From Schizophyllum amplum (Eukaryota; Basidiomycota; Agaricomycetes; Agaricales; Schizophyllaceae): a DNA stretch of 64,000 bases. The stretch is from contig VDMD01000016.1 of NCBI GenBank assembly GCA_007026445.1, forward strand, positions 310,001 to 374,000, read 5' to 3'. Numbering within the stretch: position 1 is the first letter of the stretch; every line of letters starts with the position of its first letter. Under the pieces are notes generated by a model that saw nothing but the letters and a program-made list of their open reading frames with translations, was not told the DNA's origin and made no database searches. Position numbers and translations under genes: made by a program. Positions 13,561 through 23,063 of this stretch are shown here, piece by piece.

Positions 13561-13967
13561 TTGAACAGGCGCTGGCGGCGACCCCTTGCCGCCTCCGCAT
13601 CTCGCCTCGCGGAGAACGACTGGATCCGGCCGTTGATTGAATGCGGGTACTTTCAATTGCAAGAGCGCCTCTCCGAAATCCGCCTGCTCTCCGTATGGCT
13701 CCTTCCACCGATTTTTTGCCCCCAAAACTGCTGCAGGGGACTTGCTATTGAGCATCTCGATCTCCAGCAGCAACTGCCAGAGGACGTCATCCGTCAGCGC
13801 ACAGCAGCCCAGTCTTGCCCGCGACGAGCGAACGACAAAATGCCGCGGCAAGTATTCAGCAGTCTCGCACCTGACAGTGACAGGGTCTCAGCAAGCCGTG
13901 CAGGCACCGAGACCTCCCGCGCGCACCGCCCCGTCATCCCCCCGTCCTCCTCGACCAGGCCAGCTGG

Positions 13968-14059
13968 GCCGCGAGACCTGTCACTGCCCGTCCCCGTTTG
14001 CCACCTGCCCAGCGCAAAGCGGAATCTTCCAAAATTCCGGCTCTGCCGAGATATATAAA
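13968..14059 (+). promoter_or_regulatory. Lectin 1 core promoter with TATA box and shared upstream motif
   Basis: A TATA box (TATATAAA) lies at 14052-14059, 96 bases before the lectin 1 ATG. It is followed by a CT-rich leader with CTCAGCTCAG. About 80 bases upstream, at 13968, is GCCGCGAGACCTGTC. Nearly the same word (GCCGCGAGACATGTC) stands at 16291 upstream of the second lectin's TATA box. Confidence 0.6.
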
Positions 14060-14147
14060 CCCAACCCCCGCCTCCGCTTTTCCTCAGCTCAGCACATCCC
14101 TCAGCTCTTCTTCGCTCATCCTTCCACCCCTTTGAAGCTCGAGCATC

Positions 14148-15260
14148 ATGTTCACCCTCTCCATCCTCGCCCTCCTCCCCGCCGTGCTCGCCACCCCCGT
14201 CGCCCGCCAGACGTCGTCGACCAGCAGCGTCGTCTACGTGCACCCGAACGGGGACACGAACTTCTGCCTCGGCGCCGCGGGTTCTGCCAACGGTGCCCTC
14301 GTCGACATCTTCGACTGCTCGACGAAGAACACCAACACCCCGTCATGGGTGCTCGACAACACCACCAAGCGCTTCCAGCTCAACGGCACCATGATGTGCC
14401 TTGACGCCGGCAACAACCGTGAGTGCGCTGCGACTCGCTTGTTTTGTTCATTCTGACTGTCTCATTAGCCGCCAACGGCGTTACCATGAAGATCTGGCAG
14501 TGCTACGACGGCCTTAACCAGCAGTTGTGGTCATACGACAACAACGAGCACTTCTCCGTCGGCAACGGTACGTTTTCACGACGCTTCTACCTTTTCCTCG
14601 TACTTATTCTCTCTCAGGCGCCCAGGCCCTCGACCTCCGTGACGGCTACGTTGCTGATGGTGCCAACACCCAGACCTGGGCGTACAGCGCCGACAACACC
14701 AACCAGAGGTGGTCCATCACATCCACTGGCGGCAGCACCACCACGCCGACGACGCCTCCGGTTACCTCCTCCGGCCAGACGCTTCACCCCAACGGCAACA
14801 CCGGCAAGTGCCTCGACGTCCAGGGCAATGTTCAGGAGAATGGTACTCCCGTTGATGTGTACGTCTCCTCTGTTGACTCGTTGCTTTTTTCGCTGACTTT
14901 GGCCCTAGTTACGACTGCAACGGCACCAGCGCTCAGAACTGGGTCCTCAACCGTGGCAGCACGCATGTCAGGCTCGCTGGCACCGACCTTTGCCTCGATG
15001 CTGGTTCCAACAGTGAGCAGCTTCCATGCCTTTTCCTCGCTCGCCACTGACGTATACCAGTCGGCAACGGCATGCAGATGAAGCTCTGGCAGTGCTACGA
15101 CGGCCTTGCGCAGCAGACCTGGTACTGGACCGACGATAACCGCATCGCCGTTCAGGGCTACGGCCAGTGCCTCGACCTTACCAGCGGCGTCAGCAGCAAC
15201 GGCAACATCGTTCAGAGCTGGACATGCACGGATGGCAACACCAACCAGATTTGGTCGTAA
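14148..15260 (+). CDS. Secreted ricin-B-type (beta-trefoil) lectin, copy 1
   Basis: Predicted extracellular carbohydrate-binding protein of 304 residues, from five exons 14148-14418, 14469-14567, 14618-14858, 14909-15012 and 15061-15260; the exon sum is an exact multiple of three. A signal peptide (MFTLSILALLPAVLA) is followed by two beta-trefoil-like halves joined by a Ser/Thr/Pro linker (STTTPTTPPVTSS). Trefoil hallmarks repeat through the protein: FCLGAAG and MCLDAGN, KIWQCYDGLNQQLW, DNTNQRWS, KCLDVQG, SAQNWVL, LCLDAGS, KLWQCYDGLAQQTWYW, QCLDLTSG and TNQIWS. It has no catalytic domain, so it is a lectin and not a two-chain toxin. It forms a tandem pair with a paralogue 1.2 kb downstream in the same direction. 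The ligand is unknown; galactose- or GalNAc-type sugars are usual for this fold, which is family knowledge only. Confidence 0.92.
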
Positions 15261-16290
15261 GTTACTTCTTGCTGTGCTGGCAGCGACGGACATCGAACAT
15301 GAACTCTTGACTATGCATTGAACTTTTGTACTCATGGATTCGGCCTCTATCGTTACGAAGAATGATCGTGTTGTAGCTCCATCATCCATGTACTTTATGT
15401 TCCTTTGATCTATACAGTACCAATGGCCACTCGCTTTGCTTTTTCGAGTTTCACCAGGATTCAAAAGCAATCGACCCAGTCGAGCAAAATCACAGCGCCA
15501 ATGTTCTTTATTTTCATCCTATAAGTCTCCAGCCTGCGTCCCATGTCCTTGTCAAGCACGGGAGTAAGTAAATGGTTGGCCTCCTCATCTTGCCCACTAT
15601 TGAACTTTTGGACAATGCCGAGGCGCGTTGTCCAGACGCGCAAGCCTCGCCAAAGACGCGCGTCGGTCGCGTCTGCCCGCTGGCCGGCGCCGTTCTCTAA
15701 CTGTTGACCTTAACAAGGAAGTTCTTTCCGACATCGACTCCTTCGGACCATGCATACATCGCCTTGATATATGCTCCTGGACTGGTGCTGGGATACGGCA
15801 CAGATTCGCTGGCCTTCCTCCGACTTGAGGGGCCTGATGGACAGGACGATTGTTGAGATCGCCAACGACTTGACGTGCAAGGGCTTTCCACGTCGTACCC
15901 AATTTCGACGCAACCCTCGTGTATATCCATCCACGAGTACTAAATTTTGCGTATGTGCCCTTCCACAACAAGGAGGGACGCGACGTCGACTATGGCTCAG
16001 GCTGGCACCGCAGATACTTCCTATATCCTCCCCGATAACTTGGACAGCACCTCCTCCGGATCCACTGAACTCCTCTCGTTACTCGATCCAGGCGCGCTGC
16101 GGGCTGGTGCTCTCACTCGCATTGCTGGCGACCGCCACACCCCTATTGGCGCGTCTCGCAAAGCCCCCGTTTCGCGGTACCCCCGTCTCGCATATCTGGC
16201 GTCTGGCACCCGGAGTCTCAGGCTTAACGCGCCTGGCGCGCGCCAAAGAACAGTCGCCAGCGCCATTACCAGCTCACCCTGACTCTCCGC
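15261..16290. other. Spacer between the two lectins
   Basis: Contains the 3' UTR of lectin 1 and upstream DNA of lectin 2. A minus-strand frame at 15930-15697 (ends KAMYAWSEGVDVGKNFLVK) looks faintly protein-like, but I recognise no family and no start or splice structure. Confidence 0.35.
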
Positions 16291-16349
16291 GCCGCGAGAC
16301 ATGTCTCCCAGTACCCTCGCCCCCGCCCCCTGCTAACGGTGTATAAAAG
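16291..16349 (+). promoter_or_regulatory. Lectin 2 core promoter with TATA box and shared motif
   Basis: TATAAAAG lies at 16342-16349, 133 bases ahead of the lectin 2 ATG. The upstream word GCCGCGAGACATGTC at 16291 matches the lectin 1 promoter with one difference. The spacing from motif to TATA is about 51 bases here and about 84 bases in copy 1. Confidence 0.6.
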
Positions 16350-16481
16350 CGGGTCGCTCTCAGCTTATTTTCTCCAGCAACCTCAGGCTACTCAACACTC
16401 GCCCCACTCAGCCAACCGCCTCTCAAGCTTCTCAACCTACCGACTCTCAAGCCTCAGCCACCGCACCATAACAAGACAGCC

Positions 16482-17486
16482 ATGTACTCGATCGCCATCC
16501 TCGCTCTTCTCCCGGCTGTCCTCGCCAAGCCGCTTCCCCGGCAGACGACGAGCACCGCCGGCGCCGTCCACATCCACCCCAGCGATAACACCAACTTCTG
16601 CCTCGGCGCCGCCGGCACGGGCAACGGCGCCCTCGTCGACATCTACGACTGCACGACGAAGACGTCGAGCACCCCGGCGTGGGTCCTCGACAACGACAAG
16701 AAGCGCTTCCAGCTCAGCGGCACGCAGATGTGCCTCGACGCTGGCAACAACCGTGAGTAGCTTCGTAAAGATCGGCCTGCACGTTTCTGACCTCTATCCT
16801 CCTAGCATCCGATGGTACCGCCATGAAGATTTGGCAGTGCTATGACAACTTGACCCAGCAGTCTTGGGCGTACAACAACGAGCACTTCTCGGTTGGCAGC
16901 GGTGCCGAGTGCCTCGACCTCCAGGATGGACGCCTCGCCGACGGTGCTACGACGCAGACCTGGGCATGCAGCGCCAGCAATGCGAACCAGCTATGGACCA
17001 CCACCGCCGCAACCGCCACCACGACGCCGTCAACGCCCTCAGCAAGCGGCCAGGCGCTTCACCCCAACGGCAGCAGCGGCAAGTGCCTCAACGTTGCTGG
17101 TGACGTTGCGAACGGAACCCCAGTCCAGATGTACGTACGCTCTCCTACCATGTTTCGGTCGGTTTGCTAACTTTTCTCTCAGTGATGACTGCGACGACTC
17201 GTCCGCCCAGAAGTTCGTTCTCTCCCGCGGTACCACCGCCGTCAAGCTCGCCGGTACCGACTTCTGCCTCGACGCTGGCGAGGACGTTGGCAACGGCGCG
17301 TCCATGAAGATCTGGCAGTGCTACGAGGGTCTTGCGCAGCAGACCTGGTACTACACCGAGGACAACCGCATCGCCGTCCAGGGCGCCGGCCAGTGCCTCG
17401 ACGTCTCCCGTGGCGACCTCACCGACGGCAACACCATGCAGACCTGGATATGCACCGACGGCAACACCAACCAGATCTGGAACTAA
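16482..17486 (+). CDS. Secreted ricin-B-type (beta-trefoil) lectin, copy 2
   Basis: A 299-residue paralogue of the preceding lectin, from three exons 16482-16752, 16806-17130 and 17183-17486. Signal peptide MYSIAILALLPAVLA, then two beta-trefoil-like halves with FCLGAAG, MCLDAGN, KIWQCYDNLTQQSW, ECLDLQDG, NANQLW, a Thr/Ala/Ser linker, KCLNVAG, SAQKFVL, FCLDAGE, KIWQCYEGLAQQTWYY, QCLDVSRG and TNQIWN. Two introns present in copy 1 (after HFSVGN and after CLDAGSN) are absent here with the reading frame kept. The N-terminal intron and the one in the PVD/PVQ codon context are shared at equivalent positions. It probably arose by tandem duplication. Sugar specificity and biological target cannot be read from the sequence. 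Confidence 0.92.
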
Positions 17487-18617
17487 GCCCCGGGATAGAC
17501 ATGGAGCCGACTCGCATCTGGTACCCCCACGGACTTGACATGCCATTGTATATATATCATTCGCTCCCATATTACCCATGCATGTATTGTTCTCGAAATT
17601 CATATCATTATGAATCTTCTACCTTCATCATAGACGGTTCAGTCGCCTTGTGTTCCCCTCAGGACTTTCTCAGTATGTGCTTTTTCTCGCTTGTTCTCTA
17701 TTGCTCTTTTCCCAGTCCTTCCCTCTTCCTGCCTGTCTCTTGAACTGAGTCTTCCCTTCTCTTCGTCAACTCCTGATCAGTTCGATTTTAGGCAGCAGCT
17801 TAGTGAAGCTCAGTACTCAGTACTCAGTAACTCCACATGCCCTCTAGCACATTGCCACTGCCTTTGACCAAGGCCCTGTGTTTTTCATAGCATACAGGAA
17901 TAGTTCTACCTAGCGCCAGTTACCTTGCTTGCAAGGTCTCTTGCAGGGTCTTAATGCACTTTCCCACCATGTACAGTACATATGTACAAACAATGACGTC
18001 AGTATGCTCTTGTGTGGTTGCCTTGCCCAAGCCTTGCCCGGCCTTGCCTGTTGGCTGGGTCTTACCACTCGCTTTGCCAGTCATTCGGTATTGAGGTTCG
18101 ACTGCGCCATTCATACCCACGCTGCACATTCGACCTCGCTTCCTGCCCAGTTCTTCGCTCGCTATGGAATATGGAGTGGATCTCATGATCAGCTGCGACC
18201 GCAGTGCCGATAGTCTTCATGACCCTTGCTGTAAACGAAATGCATTGATCTTTGCAGTCCTTCCCCTTTAGTTCTACGCTTCCTCGTCCAGTATTGCTCG
18301 ATTCGTACTGCAGCGTCACTGGGACTCAAGCGGGGTTCGAATTTCCGCGGAATCCTGGTCCATCGGTGTGATCTTTGACGTTGCCGAGCCATCGGTATAG
18401 TGAACGAGATGCCCGGTCGATATAGAGGACGATCAGCGGCGTAGAAAGGTCCGGAACGCCCCTCCCCCCGGGGCTCTGCATCTCGCAATTCAGTTACGTC
18501 CTCGTCTGTCCTGTGGACCAGCGGAGTCTAACCTTTGCCACCCTATATTCCCCGCAGCATAAGCAGCTTCCAAACAACTTGACCGGCGGGGCCTACAGGA
18601 GCGCGGGCTTGTTGTGG
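17487..18617. other. Intergenic, no gene seen
   Basis: Lectin 2 3' flank and about 1 kb without a supportable gene. A short microrepeat of AGTACTC occurs near 17,812-17,830. Confidence 0.4.
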
Positions 18618-19120
18618 CAGGGTCGGGCGCGATCTATGCATCTCCTCCGAGCCACAGGAAACATTCCCATGATTGCACTGCAGCTTACACCCCGTTGTGA
18701 GTTGTGCCCTTGCCTTGTTCTCCCGTCACTGACTCGCTCTCTCGCGCAGAGTTTTTCACGCTGTGGATGTCCTCACATCCGCTGGCTCAGCCTGGCCGCT
18801 GCGGTATTTGGCTCTACTTGTTGTGCTCGCAGACCAGTGTTGCCACCAGCGATGATACAACTCTTCCCGCGGGTGACGTGTTCTCGAACGCGTTCACGAT
18901 CACGACGCCCGGCATTTTCTTGAACATCGACTGCTCGAACGTGTTGATGTACGTGATCCCACGCCCGGCTGTATGGATGGCTCTGCCAGCTACGACACTG
19001 TGCAGGCGGACAAATCCAGCTCGGCTACCTCTGCCGCTGTCACCTTCGTCTCTGCGTCCACGCGGCTGTGTTGACCTCAGCTGCCGCTACCCCCGTTGCC
19101 GCCTCGTCCGCCGCTGAATT
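18618..19120 (+). pseudogene. Decayed AA9 lytic polysaccharide monooxygenase (C-terminal part)
   Basis: Only the C-terminal half of an AA9-like (former GH61) cellulose-oxidising enzyme can be traced. HLLR...MIALQ (18638-18690) corresponds to the family's YLLR-E-IALH segment. CGIWLYLLCSQTSV (about 18798-18840) corresponds to GAQFYxSCAQxxV. LPAGDVFSNAFTITTPGIFL through MYVIPRPAVW (to about 18975) matches the terminal PGxYSxxDPGI...YxIPGPAVW block. A Ser/Ala-rich tail (DGSASYDTVQADKSSSATSA) follows and is then closed by a stop. The second copper-ligand His of IALH is Gln, and the conserved Gln of the Q-x-Y motif is Trp. No N-terminal His1 exon or signal peptide is found upstream. I infer a pseudogene; the alignment is from memory of the family pattern. 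Confidence 0.55.
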
Positions 19121-19870
19121 ATCAGCTGCAGAGACTTCTGCTGCCGCATGCGACCTCCGGCGCGGCGTCGTCGTCCGCCGCCGTCATCGTCGCCGAGCGA
19201 CGCTGAGGACTACGAGCGCTGACACGACTATCTCTGCACCGATGACTTCTGTTTGTGGCAGTTCGCCCCCGACGCTAGCAGTTTGACCGTGATAAGTATT
19301 GATGTGGACAACCGTCGAAGGGGCGACCAAGAGCGCCGGAAGATGCGGGAGACGGGGCGCGAGACGCGACGAGGTGCGAGCACGACGCGTGACAGGATCG
19401 ATATGAGTATACACTGTGGACTGGACAATGGCATGGTCTTAGTAGCCTCGCATTGCCATGTAGCCGTAGATCATATGGGTAGAGAATCTAGAGATCAGTA
19501 ATCAATCGAAGCAGCCAAGTTTATGCAGAAGACCCGACTGACACTGGACAGGAGGCTTGAGACAATCAATATCAGCATCGTCAGCATCGGGCTTACACAA
19601 ACATTCGCTGGGAGTCTGGGAAAAGTTGAGTGTGTGTCGCAAGCAAGGTGTCTGCCGGCGAAGACGGCGCTTCTCTAGTAGATGAGTTCCAGTTTGCAGT
19701 CAATGATCATGTTCGACTTCTCGGCTTTATCCGAGCGTACCGTGGTGCCGCGTTGGTGGCGTGGGCGTCTGCTCCTGGTCTGCCTCCCTCCCACCTCTAT
19801 CCCGGCTTGCGACGCGTCTTGGCGTACGCCCAAAGTAACCGTCTCTCCATCCCCAGCAACTTCAGCCACC
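19121..19870. other. Intergenic before CSN2
   Basis: Ala/Ser-coding remnants of the LPMO tail region to about 19,285, then the CSN2 promoter and leader. No further gene seen. Confidence 0.4.
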
Positions 19871-21880
19871 ATGGATGACGATGACGCCGATTACATGCAA
19901 GGGTCCGACGACGAGGTGCGTGTCTGTTAGGCGCCCGACATGCCAGTCTATCCCATTCCCTCGAACAAGTAACTCATATACTTGAACTCAATAGGACTAC
20001 GGCTTTGACTACTCTGATGGCGACGAAGACAACGATGCCGGTGCCGCCGACGTCGAGAACATGTACTACAAAGCCAAGGGTGCGTACTCGCTGATCGTTC
20101 ACGAAGCCTTGCCCTAATCCCGCGCCCCACCAGCAAAGAAGGAAGATGACCCCGAGGAGGCCCTCCGAGAGTTCAAAGCCATCGTCGATCAGGAGGATGA
20201 GATGGGCGATTGGTGCGTTTGTCGTACTCCTGGCATGAATGGGCTCGAGCTAACGCGCACCCGGCCCTCCCACGCAGGGGCTTCAAGGCGCTCAAGCAGT
20301 CTACCAAGCTTCTGTTCCTCGTGCTGCACCGGCCGGAAGAGGCGCTGAAGACGTACTCCCGGCTGCTAAAGTACACGAAGAGCGCGGTGACACGCAACTA
20401 CTCGGAGAAGACGATCAACGGCATCCTGGACTATGTGGGCGGTGGGAAGGGCGGCCCAGTCGAAGTCGACATTCTGGAGAAGTTCTACAATGTGACGAAG
20501 GACGCGCTGATTGAGGCGAAGAATGAGGTGCGTGTGCTGCACCGTGATCGGGATGAGCTCTGGCTGATACGTTTCTTCAGCGTCTTTCGGTGAAGACGAA
20601 CCTCAAGCTGGCGAAGCTGTGGCTTGATAAGAAGGAGTATGGCCGTCTGTCCAAGGTGCGTCCTCGTTCCGCATCGGCATGTTGTGCAGCTCGCTAACTG
20701 CCACCTTTTCGCGCCACCTTCGCTCCCTTCCTTCCCATGCAATTACACTATACGTGCCGCCTCTTCAGCTCATCCGCGACCTCCACACCGCCTCACAAGG
20801 CGGCGAGGACGACCAGTCCCAGCGCGGCACCCAGCTCCTCGAGATCTACGCCCTCGAGATCCAAATGTACAACGAAACCCGCAACTTCAAAAAGCTGAAG
20901 GAGATCTACAACGCCACCAACGCCGTGCGCTCCGCCATTCCGCACCCGCGCATCATGGGCGTCATCAAGGAGTGCGGAGGCAAGATGTGGATGGGCGAGC
21001 GCCAGTGGAGCAAGGCCTACTCGGACTTCTTCGACTCGTTCCGCAATTACGACGAGGCGGGGTCGCTGCAGCGAATCCAGGTTCTCAAGTATCTGGTGTT
21101 GGCGAACATGCTGACGGGTGCTGAGGTGAACCCGTTTGACAGTCAGGAGACGAAGCCGTGAGTAACTGAATGCTTGCACTTCTCAATTTCTGTTGTGATT
21201 TCTGACGTCTGGACAGATATAAGAACGACCCCGAGATCAAGGCGATGACGGACCTGGTGGACGCGTACCAAAGGCGAGAGGTGCACTCAGCGGAAAAGAT
21301 CTTGCGAGGTGCGGGCTAAGCCAAGGGCATGTGTGGAACGACCTGCCACTGATGCCACGCAGACAACCAAGCAACAATTATGGGTGACAACTTCATCAAG
21401 CAATACATCGGCGAACTGCTGCGAAGTCTACGGACGCAGTACTTGATTGACCTCATCAAGCCGTATACGCGGCTGGAGCTTGCTTTCTTGGCGAAGGTAG
21501 GTTCTCACAAATTCTCAGCGAGTGAACCAACTGAGGGCACTCGCAGCAACTGAACGTGGATGTCGAGGAGGTCGAGGAGCTGCTGATAGGGTTGATTCTT
21601 GAAGGCAAGGTCGATGGGCGCATCGACCAGGTCGGCATGCGTCTGGAGTTGGACAAGAAGTGCGTCGTTCCCCCCTTTGCAACATTATGGGCGCTTATGA
21701 CATCTCACCAGACAAAGCCTGGAGAAGAAGCGGTACGCCGCGCTGCAGAAGTGGACGGAGACGCTCGAGTCCGTCCACGGCGCAGTGGTGGGCAAGACGT
21801 CCGCACGGCAGAACGAGGGCGCGCAGATGATGATGAGTGGGGACCCGTTCTCCATGCGAGAAGAGCGCCAGTGGATGTAA
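19871..21880 (+). CDS. CSN2: COP9 signalosome subunit 2
   Basis: Scaffold subunit of the COP9 signalosome, which removes Nedd8 from cullin-RING ubiquitin ligases; acts in nucleus and cytosol. The start is the ATG at 19871 ([15 protein letters not shown]), an acidic N-terminus typical of CSN2, followed by [12 protein letters not shown] and NMYYKAK. The TPR-like helical solenoid includes [52 protein letters not shown] and [20 protein letters not shown]. The C-terminal PCI/winged-helix region holds [35 protein letters not shown], and [20 protein letters not shown] with GRIDQ. The last residues [10 protein letters not shown] end at a TAA at 21878. At least nine short introns interrupt it, and conserved blocks stay in frame across them. 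Length and order match full-length CSN2. It converges on mL40 with a 122-base gap. Confidence 0.96.
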
Positions 21881-22002
21881 TTGTAGCGTAGCTATCCAGT
21901 CTCTTGCTCTGTAAATGTATCTCGATCGTGCACCGTCGCATCCACCTACCCCTGCTGTCCGGGTCAGCTCTAGACAAGTACGAGCGGATGCCAAACGCAC
22001 CT

Positions 22003-22563
22003 CTATATCGGACGCTCGAAGGGCTCGTAGTTGTAGTTCCAGCCCGCCCTCGACGGCGTCTCCGTTGGGACCTTCAGCTCGCGCGGGAATAACCCGCGTA
22101 TCCGTGCGTCCAACGCGCGCGCCTGCGGCGTCGACAGCGCCTTCCCGCGCTCCATCTCGGCCTTGCTCCGCTGGCGCGGGTCCTCGCGCTTGTTCGCCTC
22201 CAGGTGCAAGTGCGGCGCCAGGCGCTCCAGCTCGTCCATCGCCTCCTTCATGCAGCGGAACTTGCGCGCGAGCTCGGCGTCGCGCGCCTTGCGGACGTGG
22301 CGCTTGTGCAGCAACCACGCACGCTCAATGACCTCGTGGGCGTGGGTGTGCGGAACGGCGCGGAGGAGCGCGCGAGCGACGTCGGGGCGGTAGGTGCCTG
22401 TGGGCGTGGGCTTGTTGCGGATGGTGCTTGGGTAGAGTGCGCGCCGGATCAAGTCTTTGCTGTCGGCCGTCGCTGGTTCAGCGCGCGCGTAGTTCCGCAC
22501 CGATGCCTGTGCGACGCGCAAAGCTGGTGGCGCGCGGGCCCGTTGCAGCAAAGCGGACGACAT
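22003..22563 (-). CDS. Mitochondrial large-subunit ribosomal protein mL40 (MRPL28 family)
   Basis: Single-exon gene of 186 codons. I take the ATG at 22563 (MSSALLQRARAPPALRVAQ) as start because it opens an Arg/Ala-rich, Ser-containing mitochondrial targeting sequence; a longer upstream frame to 22683 looks like leader. The body shows IRRALYPSTIRNKPTPTGTY, RPDVARALLRAVPHTHAHEV, IERAWLLHKRHVRKARDAEL and RKFRCMKEAMDELE, the pattern I associate with fungal MRPL28/mL40. The C-terminus is WNYNYEPFERPI. It should sit in the mitoribosome large subunit. The tRNA gene 227 bases upstream lies on the same strand. Confidence 0.8.
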   Translation of the reverse strand: MSSALLQRARAPPALRVAQASVRNYARAEPATADSKDLIRRALYPSTIRNKPTPTGTYRPDVARALLRAVPHTHAHEVIERAWLLHKRHVRKARDAELARKFRCMKEAMDELERLAPHLHLEANKREDPRQRSKAEMERGKALSTPQARALDARIRGLFPRELKVPTETPSRAGWNYNYEPFERPI

Positions 22564-22789
22564 GGAAAACCGAGTGATCGTCGGAGACAAAGAGTGGGAC
22601 CTCGGACCGGATGCGTGATTCAGAGTTGAGTTTACTGCCTTCTTCTGTGTTCGTGTGTACAAAACCTGTTCAGAGCTCAACACTGGTAAGACTGGTACAT
22701 ATTTGTTGCTCGATGAGCTTGAGAATATTGCTTGGGCATTGGATAGGCGGTCAAAAATTTTGACCCAAAACGCATCTTGGATGGCAACA

Positions 22790-22870
22790 TGACCACCGCA
22801 GGGGTCGAACCTGCAATCTCCTGATCACGTAATATCGTAGTCAGACGCGTTGCCATTACGCCAGGCGGCC
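22790..22870 (-). tRNA. tRNA-Arg(ACG) with a 9-base intron
   Basis: On the minus strand a complete cloverleaf can be drawn. The acceptor stem GGCCGCC pairs with GGTGGTC (two G-T pairs), the D stem is GCG/CGC and the anticodon stem TCTGA/TCAGG. The T stem GCAGG/CCTGC closes the loop TTCGACC, and the discriminator base is A. The anticodon is ACG. Nine extra bases (TATTACGTG, at 22834-22826) sit one base 3' of the anticodon, the canonical position for nuclear tRNA introns. The mature length would be 72 bases before CCA. Internal promoter boxes fit: A box TGGCGTAATGG and B box GGTTCGACCCC. Confidence 0.9.
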
Positions 22871-23063
22871 ATAGGTCGTAAGTCAATTAGTGCTGATATC
22901 AGGCAGTCACATTTGCAAGCGCCACAAACATACTAGTGACATCTACCTTACACGCAAGCCGCTCGTCCAGACTGAGAAGACACTTCGATCTATCAACCGA
23001 CCACTACTGACCAGGCCCGATTAGCTACTGACGTACGTATAATTGACTGCTATAATACACTTC

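Noticed and set aside
15597..15971. Minus-strand open frame between the lectins
   Set aside because: No family, splice structure or promoter; faint protein-like ending only.
14148..17486. Ribosome-inactivating toxin
   Set aside because: Only beta-trefoil lectin halves are present; no N-glycosidase domain follows or precedes them.
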